A program made the translations under genes and the position numbers. Below the pieces are notes generated by a model. It saw only the letters and a program-made list of their open reading frames with translations, was not told the origin of the DNA and made no database searches. This document shows, piece by piece, positions 18,843 through 28,439 of a stretch of 64,000 bases of DNA (position 1 is the first letter of the stretch; each line of letters opens with the position of its first letter). Location of the stretch: the NCBI RefSeq assembly GCF_002019765.1, contig NZ_KV917380.1, positions 141,849 through 205,848 on the forward strand. Direction: 5' to 3'. The DNA comes from Shouchella oshimensis. GTDB lineage: Bacteria > Bacillota > Bacilli > Bacillales > Bacillaceae_D.

Positions 18843-21800
18843 TTGAAAAAAATTCTTGTGTGGCTGCTTGTTTTTGTTTTTATTTTCCAACCAATTGGAA
18901 CAAATGTCGCGATGGCAATTGAAGGCGATGAAAATCAAATTGGTGTCTTCTTACAAGATGAAAATGGAAAAACGTATGGTGAGGGGATAGTCAGTAAAGA
19001 AGATAATTTTTATTTGAACATTGGGTTCAAATATAGTGGAGTTGATGAAATTAATATTTCAATTCCCAAAGAAATTGGAACTGATCATTTAAATGAAATT
19101 CTTCTGAATGAGAATCAAGAAGAAATCGGAACATATGAAATTAGTGACAGTCAACTTAAGATACTGCTTACTGAAGGTTCGAAAGAATTGAATGGTGCCA
19201 TTAGTGTCCCTGCAAGATGGAACCAAGAAGTGCTTACAGATACTAATTCTATTAATCTAGTGTTTACACATACTAACGGTTCACAGGACTTTAGAATTGT
19301 TTTTGAAGATTTAGAAGAAGAAACAGCTATTGTAGAAGAAGAAATAGAAGAAGAAGATAATGTAAAAGAAAAAGCAAAAGAAGAAACAGAGATTGTAGAA
19401 GAAGAAACAGAAGTGGAAAATAATGTCGAAGATGAGGCAACAGAAGAGACACAAGTTATGACATTAGTTAATACAACCATTAATGAAAACATTCTTACTG
19501 GTTATGATATTTGGTTCGAAGACGAAGGCGGTAATAAAATAGATACCCCTGGATTAAACGCAGATATTCGTATTAACTATACGTGGGCATTGCCAAATGG
19601 TCATGGCTATACAGAAGGCGCAATGTTTGAGTTTATGATCCCTGAACAGTTTCATGTGTACGATGAAGTTGATCGATTAGAAATGCGTTTCGAGGGAGAT
19701 ATCATTGGTTACTTTTCTGTTAACAAAGCAGGAGAAGCAACGATTGAATTTACTTCTTTCATTGAAGAGTATTCAAACATCAACGGAACGGTTGGTTTAT
19801 GGACTGAATTTCGTGAGGACCTCATTATAGAGGAAGGAAAAACCATTACGGTCACACCAATTGAGGGGAAAGACTCAATGACCATTCCAATAGATTTTAG
19901 GCCATCTGGACAATCAATTGAAAAACGAGGGGAACCAAATAGAGTTTATAATGCGGAAACAATTGATTGGACAGTCGATTTTAATAAATCGTTAGACACT
20001 GTCGCACAAGCAGTTTTGAGCGATCCAATTCAAGAAGGCCAAAGCTTTGTGGATGGATCTATCAAGTTGTACTATCTAGATATGCAATTTAATGGAACAT
20101 CTTCTTTAGGGAAAGAAGTACCGTCTAGTGAGTACACCATTTCTGGCGATCCAAATTTTTCAATTGAGTTTAATGAAGAGATTAATAGAGCTTATCGTCT
20201 CGTCTTCACGACAACGTTAACTGACGATGAAAAAGCGACGTTTGAAAATAAAGCACTGTTATTGTCGAGTGGAACAGAGGTTGGACACGCGTCAGCATCT
20301 GTTGGTGTTGGTCGCGGGACGCCACTTGATAAACGTGTTGTTCAGTACGATGGACCAAGTCAAACAATTGAATGGGAAGTTCAATACAATTACGACGAAC
20401 GAAGTATTGCGCAAGAATATGCGTTTATTGAAGATTCATTTACAGACACTCATCGCATTATTACTGAATCAGTAGTAGTGAAGCGCATCACAATTGATGA
20501 AAACGGTAATGAAATAGGAGAAGATGAGGTTGATGATTTTGATTTGAAACCATCATCAGATGAAAGCGGATTTCGATTAGAGTTTTTACAGGACATTGAC
20601 GCCGCTTATAAAATAACATATAAGACAGAGGCGAAAGATCGTGTCCATAAGGAACAAACGATTTCTAATACGGTAACAACAGTTGATCGAAGTGCTGGGG
20701 ATAGGCAAGAAATTGGCCAATACGTGCTTTCAAAATCACACGGTAATGTCAATTATAAAGAAAAAACAGTCGACTGGCAGGTCCGCTTTAATACTGACGG
20801 ATTTGAGATGGAAAATGTTAGTTTAAACGATGTGTTTACTAATAGTGGATTAAAACTGGATTTTGAATCACTATTAATAACATCAGGTGGTCAAACATGG
20901 AAAGTGGATGAAGATTATCGCTTTAACACAAATGAACCAAATGATTTTGAGAACCAAGAACAATTTAATATAGAATTTTTGCGTACCATTGAAGAAGAAG
21001 TGCTGATTACGTATAAGACTGAATTTGATTATGAACAGCGGGAAAACAAAAAACTGACGTATTTCGAAAATGAAGCGCAGTTGTTATGGACGGTTCCAGG
21101 TGACTCTGATAACCAACAGGAGCAAGTAGTCACCGACCAATTTACACCTGGCTCTTATACGAGAGCAAATGGATTTAAAGGTGGTTCTTACAACGCGATC
21201 GATAAAGAAATTACGTGGAATATTGGGGTTAACTACAACCTTAAACCTATTAACCAACTAATTATTGAAGATACAATTCTAGGAAATCAACAGTTACTTA
21301 GTGATACAATTCAAATCTATGAAATGACTCTTAATAGTGGAGAAAATGCGTTTGAAAAAGGATCGCTTGTTGATTCGGATAAGTATAAGATTGAGCTTGT
21401 TTCAAATGAAGATGTTGAGTCAAATCAATTTACAATCACATTTAATGACCCAATTGATACAGCATATTTAGTGACTTACAAAACAAGCTTAAATGGATTA
21501 AGCTTTATTCAAGCAAATTATGTTAATGAGGCGGTTTTCTCTGATAGCGGGGAAGATGCGTTTGAACTAAAAGCATCTGTTTCTGTTCCGAACGGAGGAA
21601 GTTATACAAACAAACATGGCCAACAAAGTGGTCGATTTATCAATTGGCAAATTGGGGTTAACTACGCTCAAGCAAAGGTGGAAAATGCGCGAGTCGTTGA
21701 TCAGTTAACAGAGAACCAATTGTTATTAGAAGATTCGTTTGTTCTCTATGAAACAACGGTAGAAGCTAATGGCCACATTACTAAAGGCGATCCTTTGGTG

Positions 21801-24800
21801 CTAGGTGAAGATTATAATCTTGAATTCAAAGAAAAAGGATTTGAGCTAACATTCAACGATGAAATTGATCGCCCTTATGTACTAGAGTACCGGTCATTTA
21901 TACAAGCAATGGTGGGAGAGACGATATCAAACGACGTTTCATTTAATGGTGAAATGATTGAAGAGAATCAATGGAGTTCTACTAGATCAGTTAGAGTAGC
22001 ACGAACCCAAGGTGTTGGAGAAGGTTCAGGTGAGTTGGGCGCTCTAACTGTCATTAAAGTAGACGCTCATACCAATGAAACGCTTGAGGGTGCAACGTTT
22101 TCATTGAGGGATGCCGATTCTGGGATAGTTATTAGTACTCAACAAACTAATAATGATGGAGAAGTGACATTCAATCGCTTGTTATATGGTAATTATGAGC
22201 TTCGTGAAGATAACGCTCCAGACGGTTATGTTGTAGGAATTACAGATACTCAACCCGTACACATTAACGGAATGAATACCGTGACAATAGCGAATGAAAA
22301 GATTACACGTCATGTTGAACTGACGAAACTTGATACGGATACGAAAAATTTATTAGGCGGCGCTACCTTTAAATTGGAGCGTGATGTTGACGGACAGTGG
22401 ATAGAAGTAGGTAGTGGGTTTGTTACGAATGATGCAGGGACTTTATTGATTGAGGATCTGGAGGAAGGTAATTATCGGTTTGTTGAAATAGAGGCACCTA
22501 CGTCATATATATTAGACGATGAACCTCTATACTTTTCAATAGAAGAAGAACAAACAACTATTACGAAAATAGAGAAAGAAAATGAACGAATGAATCCGTT
22601 ATTAACCCTTATAAAAACAAGTGACGTCGAATCTGTGAACCAAGTCGGTGACGAAATTATTTACTCATTCGAAGTGGAAAATACGGGAAATGTGACGATA
22701 ACGGATGTTAGTGTGGATGATCCAATGCTTGGTGGAGCCATTGAACTTGAATCTACAACGCTAGCACCAGGAGAAAAAACAATTGGAACGTCTAGCTATA
22801 TTGTGACGCAAGAAGATTTAAACAATGAGAGCGTCGTAAACATTGCAACAGTGACAGGAGAAAGTCCAGATGGATCTCCAATTGAAAATGAAGACGAAGA
22901 TATTGTTTCAACAGAACAATCGCCGTCGATTGGCTTAATTAAAGCTTCAGATCGTAATGATTTAGTCGCAGGCGAAGAGGTCGTTTATACCTTTACTGCA
23001 CAAAACACAGGGAATGTGACGCTGTTTGATGTGTCCTTTACGGATGAGCTGAAAAACCTGAGTGAGATCCAATATTTAACCATTAATGGAGAAGTGATTG
23101 AGGATACAGATTCTATTACCCTTGAACCAGGAAGCGTATTGGTTGCAGAAGCGACTTACACGATTACGCAAGCGGACGTCGATCGTGGTGAAGTGTACAA
23201 TGAAGCAACAGTTAAGGGTGAGTCAAACCTTGGTGAGCGTGTAATAGACACGGATGAGGTTACGATTTATGAAGATCCAAATGGAAGCATTACATTAACT
23301 AAGGCAAGTGATAAGGAAACCATTAGCCAGGCTGCTGACGAAGTTATTTATACCTTTACTGTTGAAAACACAGGGAATGTGACGCTAACAGATGTGAGCG
23401 TGGACGATCCAATGCTTGGTGGAGTGATTGAACTTGAGACGACTGTGCTAGCTCCAGGAGAAGTAACGACAGGTAAGGCCGTTTATGTGGTAACTCAAGC
23501 CAATATAGATAATGGGATTTTAACAAATGTAGCAGCTGCAACAGGGGAAACACCTGATGGAGCTATTGTAAAAGATACTGATGATAATGTTACTCCAGTT
23601 GAACAGAACCCAGCCATCCATTTATTAAAAGAAGCCAATCGAGACAATTTAGTGGTTGGAGAAGATATCGAGTATACATTCATTGTTGAAAATACAGGAA
23701 ATGTAACGTTGACTGATGTTGTTTTAACGGATGAACTAGAAAACCTTAGTGATATTAAGTATGTATCCATTAATGGAGAAGCATTTGAAAACCTAGAGTC
23801 TCTTTCGCTTACGCCAGGAGATGTTCTTATGGCGACGGCAATCTATACGATTACTCAAGCAGATGTCGATCGTGGTGAAGTACACAACGAAGCAATCGTT
23901 ATAGGCCTATCTCCTTCAAATGAAGAAGTTAGTGATAAAGACGACGTAACTGTTGAAGAAGCATTAGCCCCAGGTCTCTCACTTACAAAGACAAGTGATC
24001 TTGACATAGTAAAAGCGGTTGGTCAAGTCATTACGTACACATTTGAAGTGCAGAATGAAGGAAATGTGACGTTAACGAATGTAAGCGTTGATGATCCAAT
24101 GCTTGGTGAACCGGTTAAACTTGAATCAACAACGCTAGCGCCAGGAGAAAAAACAATTGGAATGGCTAGCTATATAGTGACACAAGAAGACTTAAATAGG
24201 GGAAGCATTGTAAACATCGCAACAGTGACAGGAGAAAGTCCAGATGGAACTCCATTAGAAAATGAAGACGGGGACACTGTTCTAACAGAACAATCGCCAG
24301 CAATCGAGCTTACAAAAACAGCGGATCGCGATAATCTTGTAGCAGGAGAAAGAATTGTCTATTCTTTCAAGGTGGAAAATGTTGGGAATGTGACATTGAG
24401 TGATCTGTCAATTATAGATGAGCTTGAAAACATAAGTAACATTCGCTATACATTGATTAATGGCACGATCATTATTGGAAACGCTCCTATAACGCTTCAA
24501 CCAGGTGACGTACTAGAAGCATTAGCTACTTACACAATTACTCAAGCCGATGTTGATCGTGGGGAATTACTAAATACTGCAAAAGCGGTAGGGAAATCCT
24601 CTTTGAATGAAGAAGTGACAGATGAAGATGAAGTGACTGTTGCTCAGGATCCAGAACCAGAAATTAAATTAATAAAATCAAGTGACCTTGATTTTGTGAA
24701 TGAAGCTGGTACTGAAATGACGTATACATTTGAAGTTGAAAATACTGGTAATGTAACGTTAGAAGATGTACAAGTAACGGATCCAATGCTAGGTGGGGTA

Positions 24801-26609
24801 ATTGAGCTTGAAAATACGAAGCTTGCGCCAGGAGAGAAGACACTTGGTACCGCAGTATATAAGGTTACCCAAACTGATGTAAATCATGGTGAGGTAGTAA
24901 ATAATGCTACCACCATTGGTACAACACCTGGAGGGAATACTGTAGAAGATGAAGACGAAGACGTTGTTCCTGTTGAACAAAACCCTTCCATTACTCTATC
25001 AAAAGAAGCAAATCGTGATAATTTAGTGGTTGGAGAAGACATCAATTATACATTTACTGTTGAAAATACAGGAAATGTAACCTTGACTAATGTCATTTTG
25101 ACAGATGAATTAAAAAATCTGAGTGATATTAAGTACGTTTCCTTTAATGGAGAAGTACTTGAACATGCAGAATTCTTAACACTTGCGCCAGGAGATGTTC
25201 TACTCGCAACGGCCACCTACACCATTACCCAAGCCGATGTTGATCGTGGGGAAGTGTACAATGAAGCTACCGTTATCGGCTTATCACCTTCAAATGAAGA
25301 AGTAAGTGACGAAGATGACGTAGCCATTGAACAAGCGTTGGCGCCAGATCTCTTACTTACTAAAACAAGTGATCTCGAAATCGTACAAGCAGTTGGTGAC
25401 GTTGTTATGTACACATTTGAAGTGGAGAACACGGGAAATGTGACGATAGCGAATGTAAGCGTGGACGATCCAATGCTTGGTGGAGCGATCGAGCTTGAAG
25501 CAACAACTTTAGCACCGGGTGAAAAAACAAATGGAATCGCTAGCTATACAGTCAAGCAAGAAGACTTGAATAATGAAAGCATCGTAAACATCGCAACAGT
25601 GAAAGGAAATGGTCCGGATGGATCTCCAGTCGAAAATGAAGGCGAAGACACTGTTCCGACGAAACAAACGCCAGCGATTGGCTTAATCAAAGCGGCAGAT
25701 CGTGATAATTTAGTGGTAGGTGAAGACATCGTTTACACATTCACTGCACAAAACGTAGGGAATGTGACGTTGTTTGATGTGTTGCTAACGGATGAGCTGA
25801 AAAACCTGAGCACTATTCAATACTTGACTATCAATGGAGAAGTAATCGAGAATGCAGATTCCATAACCCTTGAACCAGGAAGCGTTCTAGTTGCTGAAGC
25901 CATTTACACGATTACCCAAGAGGATATCGATCGTGGTGAAGTGTACAATGAAGCAACGATTGTGGGTGAGTCAAACCTTGGCGAACGTGTAACAGACAAA
26001 GACGAGGTCACGATTTATGAAGATCCAAATGGAAGCATCGTATTAACAAAAACGAGTGATAAAGAAACGATTAGTCAAGCTGGTGACGAAGTTACTTATA
26101 CATTCACTGTTGAAAACACAGGAAATGTGACATTAACAGATGTAAATGTGAATGATCCAATGCTTGGTGGGGAGATTGAGCTTGAAAAAACAACGCTTGC
26201 ACCAGGAGAGACAACGACTGGGTCTGTCATTTATGTGGTAACAGAAGCTGACTTAAATCATAGAACTCTAGACAATATTGCCTATGTAGTGGGGCACACT
26301 CCAGACGGAAAGATAGTAAAAGACGACGATGTAGATTCAATTCAAGTGGATGAAAAACCAAGTCCAACTGACCCGATTAATGGTGAAACAAACAACCCAA
26401 AAACCCCAGAGGAAGGAATTAAAGATAGTGAGTACCCGAAAGGGCCTACACCTTCTCAAGAAACGGGGAGCGACAAGCCAGATGGAAATGATACGTTAGT
26501 ACAAACAGCGAATAATCTATATGTTATTGCGCTAGCAGGTCTTGTATTACTTGCAATTGGTATTGCTATTCATCAGATAAATAGAAAGAGAAAAAGGAAT
26601 ACGGTATAA
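18843..26609 (+). CDS. Giant repeat-rich cell-surface adhesin (2588 aa)
   Basis: A TTG start follows AAAGGAGG. The order is signal peptide (1-28, ending NVAMA); acidic Glu-rich linker (about 155-205); Cna/SdrG-like beta domains, five of which begin with a W-x-V/I-x-x-N strand (about 350-1060, for example IDWTVDFN and INWQIGVN); two CnaB domains (about 1064-1150 and 1156-1245) with Lys in IKVD/LTKLD and Glu in LREDNAP/FVEIEAP for isopeptide bonds; eleven 110-120-residue repeats (about 1250-2505) alternating between a PMLGG type and a DELKNLS type; a Pro-rich wall linker; LVQTA (2552-2556), a hydrophobic helix and a basic tail. The sorting signal is not LPxTG. The next gene is a sortase. The ligand is unknown; the architecture indicates a wall-anchored stalked adhesin. 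Confidence 0.93.
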   Translation: MKKILVWLLVFVFIFQPIGTNVAMAIEGDENQIGVFLQDENGKTYGEGIVSKEDNFYLNIGFKYSGVDEINISIPKEIGTDHLNEILLNENQEEIGTYEISDSQLKILLTEGSKELNGAISVPARWNQEVLTDTNSINLVFTHTNGSQDFRIVFEDLEEETAIVEEEIEEEDNVKEKAKEETEIVEEETEVENNVEDEATEETQVMTLVNTTINENILTGYDIWFEDEGGNKIDTPGLNADIRINYTWALPNGHGYTEGAMFEFMIPEQFHVYDEVDRLEMRFEGDIIGYFSVNKAGEATIEFTSFIEEYSNINGTVGLWTEFREDLIIEEGKTITVTPIEGKDSMTIPIDFRPSGQSIEKRGEPNRVYNAETIDWTVDFNKSLDTVAQAVLSDPIQEGQSFVDGSIKLYYLDMQFNGTSSLGKEVPSSEYTISGDPNFSIEFNEEINRAYRLVFTTTLTDDEKATFENKALLLSSGTEVGHASASVGVGRGTPLDKRVVQYDGPSQTIEWEVQYNYDERSIAQEYAFIEDSFTDTHRIITESVVVKRITIDENGNEIGEDEVDDFDLKPSSDESGFRLEFLQDIDAAYKITYKTEAKDRVHKEQTISNTVTTVDRSAGDRQEIGQYVLSKSHGNVNYKEKTVDWQVRFNTDGFEMENVSLNDVFTNSGLKLDFESLLITSGGQTWKVDEDYRFNTNEPNDFENQEQFNIEFLRTIEEEVLITYKTEFDYEQRENKKLTYFENEAQLLWTVPGDSDNQQEQVVTDQFTPGSYTRANGFKGGSYNAIDKEITWNIGVNYNLKPINQLIIEDTILGNQQLLSDTIQIYEMTLNSGENAFEKGSLVDSDKYKIELVSNEDVESNQFTITFNDPIDTAYLVTYKTSLNGLSFIQANYVNEAVFSDSGEDAFELKASVSVPNGGSYTNKHGQQSGRFINWQIGVNYAQAKVENARVVDQLTENQLLLEDSFVLYETTVEANGHITKGDPLVLGEDYNLEFKEKGFELTFNDEIDRPYVLEYRSFIQAMVGETISNDVSFNGEMIEENQWSSTRSVRVARTQGVGEGSGELGALTVIKVDAHTNETLEGATFSLRDADSGIVISTQQTNNDGEVTFNRLLYGNYELREDNAPDGYVVGITDTQPVHINGMNTVTIANEKITRHVELTKLDTDTKNLLGGATFKLERDVDGQWIEVGSGFVTNDAGTLLIEDLEEGNYRFVEIEAPTSYILDDEPLYFSIEEEQTTITKIEKENERMNPLLTLIKTSDVESVNQVGDEIIYSFEVENTGNVTITDVSVDDPMLGGAIELESTTLAPGEKTIGTSSYIVTQEDLNNESVVNIATVTGESPDGSPIENEDEDIVSTEQSPSIGLIKASDRNDLVAGEEVVYTFTAQNTGNVTLFDVSFTDELKNLSEIQYLTINGEVIEDTDSITLEPGSVLVAEATYTITQADVDRGEVYNEATVKGESNLGERVIDTDEVTIYEDPNGSITLTKASDKETISQAADEVIYTFTVENTGNVTLTDVSVDDPMLGGVIELETTVLAPGEVTTGKAVYVVTQANIDNGILTNVAAATGETPDGAIVKDTDDNVTPVEQNPAIHLLKEANRDNLVVGEDIEYTFIVENTGNVTLTDVVLTDELENLSDIKYVSINGEAFENLESLSLTPGDVLMATAIYTITQADVDRGEVHNEAIVIGLSPSNEEVSDKDDVTVEEALAPGLSLTKTSDLDIVKAVGQVITYTFEVQNEGNVTLTNVSVDDPMLGEPVKLESTTLAPGEKTIGMASYIVTQEDLNRGSIVNIATVTGESPDGTPLENEDGDTVLTEQSPAIELTKTADRDNLVAGERIVYSFKVENVGNVTLSDLSIIDELENISNIRYTLINGTIIIGNAPITLQPGDVLEALATYTITQADVDRGELLNTAKAVGKSSLNEEVTDEDEVTVAQDPEPEIKLIKSSDLDFVNEAGTEMTYTFEVENTGNVTLEDVQVTDPMLGGVIELENTKLAPGEKTLGTAVYKVTQTDVNHGEVVNNATTIGTTPGGNTVEDEDEDVVPVEQNPSITLSKEANRDNLVVGEDINYTFTVENTGNVTLTNVILTDELKNLSDIKYVSFNGEVLEHAEFLTLAPGDVLLATATYTITQADVDRGEVYNEATVIGLSPSNEEVSDEDDVAIEQALAPDLLLTKTSDLEIVQAVGDVVMYTFEVENTGNVTIANVSVDDPMLGGAIELEATTLAPGEKTNGIASYTVKQEDLNNESIVNIATVKGNGPDGSPVENEGEDTVPTKQTPAIGLIKAADRDNLVVGEDIVYTFTAQNVGNVTLFDVLLTDELKNLSTIQYLTINGEVIENADSITLEPGSVLVAEAIYTITQEDIDRGEVYNEATIVGESNLGERVTDKDEVTIYEDPNGSIVLTKTSDKETISQAGDEVTYTFTVENTGNVTLTDVNVNDPMLGGEIELEKTTLAPGETTTGSVIYVVTEADLNHRTLDNIAYVVGHTPDGKIVKDDDVDSIQVDEKPSPTDPINGETNNPKTPEEGIKDSEYPKGPTPSQETGSDKPDGNDTLVQTANNLYVIALAGLVLLAIGIAIHQINRKRKRNTV
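22591..26350 (+). repeat. Eleven tandem coding repeats, A-B alternating
   Basis: Repeat starts lie near 22594, 22925, 23282, 23612, 23972, 24299, 24659, 24987, 25347, 25674 and 26031. Odd units (about 330 bp) carry VDDPMLGG and LAPGE; even units (about 357 bp) carry TDELKNLS and TITQADVDRGE. The A-B period is about 688 bp. Units 1-3 resemble units 9-11 most closely, and unit 4 resembles unit 8. Each unit has the (V/A)(E/Q)NxGNVT core typical of DUF11-like surface repeats. Confidence 0.9.
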
Positions 26610-26614
26610 TGTAC

Positions 26615-26641
26615 ATGCCACTTAGACTATCTAAGTGGCAT
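26615..26641 (+). terminator. Hairpin between adhesin and sortase genes
   Basis: Perfect 11-bp stem (26615-26625 with 26631-26641), 5-nt loop, then a T-rich stretch ending in TTTTT at 26654-26658. It lies 6 nt after the adhesin stop and 31 nt before the sortase start, so it may reduce read-through and set the adhesin:sortase ratio. Confidence 0.65.
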
Positions 26642-26671
26642 TCTTTCATACTCTTTTTAGGAGTGTTTTGT

Positions 26672-27256
26672 ATGATTCGCTGGATTGGAAATGGGTTTTT
26701 AATTTTAGGATTAAGCTGCCTTCTCTATGTCGGATATTTGTTACTGGATTTTTATTATGGAAGTAATTATCAAATAGAGGCTACCGAAGATTACCTAGCT
26801 AAATTTGGTTATAGTTCAACATTAAATGAAAAGTTATTAATGAAAAGAACTGATTTTTCAACTGAATTAGGGCAAACATATGGCAAAATTGAAATTCCAT
26901 CTATTGATTTATCGATGCCAATTGTACATGGTTCGGAACTAGAACACCTTCGTCATGGAGTAGGGCATGATCCTACAACAGGATTTCCTGGAGACGGAGA
27001 ACAGGTTTTTTTGGCGGGTCATAATGACTCTGCTTTTTTAAATGTTGGTAATGTTTTAAAAGGTGATGTCATTACGGTTAGTACTCCATATGGTCAATAT
27101 GATTATAAAGTTGACTATGCTGAAATTGGTCATGAATCGGAGACCTGGCGTGTAGGAGATAAAGATAAAGAAACGCTTGTGTTGATGACTTGTTACCCGT
27201 TTTTTTCACTCACAAGACCTGAAGAACGATATTTTGTTTATGCTGATCCACTATGA
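26672..27256 (+). CDS. Class D-type sortase
   Basis: A 194-residue membrane-anchored transpeptidase. The helix at about residues 5-25 is followed by the sortase barrel with His117 in LAGHND, Cys174 in LMTCYPF and Arg186 in RPEERYFVY, the complete catalytic triad. I start at the ATG at 26672 behind TAGGAG; an upstream ATG overlapping the adhesin stop would translate through the hairpin. Class D enzymes usually cut LPxTA-type signals; here the only obvious partner, the adhesin, ends with LVQTA. The arrangement strongly suggests a dedicated adhesin-sortase pair. Confidence 0.92.
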   Translation: MIRWIGNGFLILGLSCLLYVGYLLLDFYYGSNYQIEATEDYLAKFGYSSTLNEKLLMKRTDFSTELGQTYGKIEIPSIDLSMPIVHGSELEHLRHGVGHDPTTGFPGDGEQVFLAGHNDSAFLNVGNVLKGDVITVSTPYGQYDYKVDYAEIGHESETWRVGDKDKETLVLMTCYPFFSLTRPEERYFVYADPL

Positions 27257-27461
27257 GCATCATTTTAAAAGAGCATGAGGGTAACAAACAAACCTCTATT
27301 AGTAATAGGAATATTAATAACGTCATCTCTACTTCAGATAATCAAACAGGAAAGGCGTTTCAGAAGACCACTTCTTGAACAATACAAGGATTTTACACTC
27401 GGACTAAGATAGTTCAACAACCAGTTTCAAGAACAATCTAATGAGAAAGGAAGGATATCAC
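27257..27461. other. Intergenic sequence after the sortase gene
   Basis: 205 nt without a gene or convincing terminator. AAGGAAGG at 27447-27454 belongs to the next gene. Confidence 0.5.
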
Positions 27462-28400
27462 ATGAATCCAATCGAGAAAATTCTAACTGACTTTCCAATG
27501 ATGATTTTAGATGGTGCTTTGGCGACGGAACTTGAAACCCACGGGTGTCATTTAAACGATCCATTATGGTCCGCAAAAGTGTTAATGGAGGAGCCTACTT
27601 TAATTAAGCAAGTACATACAAATTACTTTGCTGCGGGTGCAGATTGTGCCATTACCGCTAGCTATCAAGCTACAGTAGAGGGGTATAAGGATAGGGGCTT
27701 AAGTGAAGTTGAGGCAATTCGTTTACTTAAAGAATCTGTTCACATTGCGGTTAAAGCCCGTGATGACTTTTGGAGCGATGAAGATAATCGGTATGGAAGA
27801 CCTAAACCTATAGTGGCTGCATCAGTAGGTCCTTACGGTGCGTATTTAGCAGATGGCTCTGAATATCGAGGTGATTATCAAGTAAGCGAAGATCAATTAG
27901 TTTCGTTTCACAGAGAGCGGATTCGTATGTTCATTGAAGCTGGTGCTGAAATTTTAGCTTGTGAGACGATTCCATGTCTGAAAGAAGCGAAGGCTCTCAT
28001 AAGGGTATTAAAGGAATTTCCACACATTTATGCGTGGGTTAGTTTTAGTGCACAAGACGGAGTTCATATTAGTAGTGGAGAAAGAATAGCAGATTGTGCA
28101 CAATGGTTAGCAAAAGAGGAGCAAGTAGCAGCAATTGGTATAAACTGTTCCGCCCCGGCTTTTATTCATTCACTGATACATGAAATAAAGAATGAAACGG
28201 CCAAACCGATCATTGTTTATCCGAATTCAGGTGAAGTCTATGATGCATCGAGTAAGCAGTGGAACGAAGTTATGCCAAGTCAATCATTCTCTACTAGTGC
28301 AAAAAGCTGGTATGAAGCAGGAGCTAGGGTAATAGGTGGTTGTTGTAGGACAAAGCCTGAAGATATTGAAGCGATTGCCGATTGGGCGCGTCAGAGCTAA
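27462..28400 (+). CDS. mmuM: Homocysteine S-methyltransferase
   Basis: This 312-residue protein transfers a methyl group from S-methylmethionine (or S-adenosylmethionine) to homocysteine to give methionine. The barrel opens LDGALATELE, and the zinc thiolates are Cys229 (GINCSAP) and Cys294-Cys295 (GGCCRT). I use the ATG at 27462, which has AAGGAAGG 7 nt upstream; an ATG 21 nt earlier has no such site. No S-methylmethionine permease is next to it, unlike in many mmuPM operons. Confidence 0.93.
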   Translation: MNPIEKILTDFPMMILDGALATELETHGCHLNDPLWSAKVLMEEPTLIKQVHTNYFAAGADCAITASYQATVEGYKDRGLSEVEAIRLLKESVHIAVKARDDFWSDEDNRYGRPKPIVAASVGPYGAYLADGSEYRGDYQVSEDQLVSFHRERIRMFIEAGAEILACETIPCLKEAKALIRVLKEFPHIYAWVSFSAQDGVHISSGERIADCAQWLAKEEQVAAIGINCSAPAFIHSLIHEIKNETAKPIIVYPNSGEVYDASSKQWNEVMPSQSFSTSAKSWYEAGARVIGGCCRTKPEDIEAIADWARQS

Positions 28401-28439
28401 TCGCTACCATACATTATAAAACGAGTAGGAGGTGTTTAT

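Noticed and set aside
18747-18938. Minus-strand frame across the adhesin start
   Set aside because: It overlaps the adhesin ribosome-binding site and signal peptide; its composition reflects the complement of AT-rich DNA.
19151-19492. Minus-strand Ser-rich frame of 113 codons
   Set aside because: It is the complement of the Glu-rich linker of the adhesin (GAA codons read as TTC), not a gene.
22591-26350. CRISPR-like array
   Set aside because: The periodicity is 330/357 bp within an open reading frame with diverged units; no short exact direct repeats with unique spacers and no cas genes are present.
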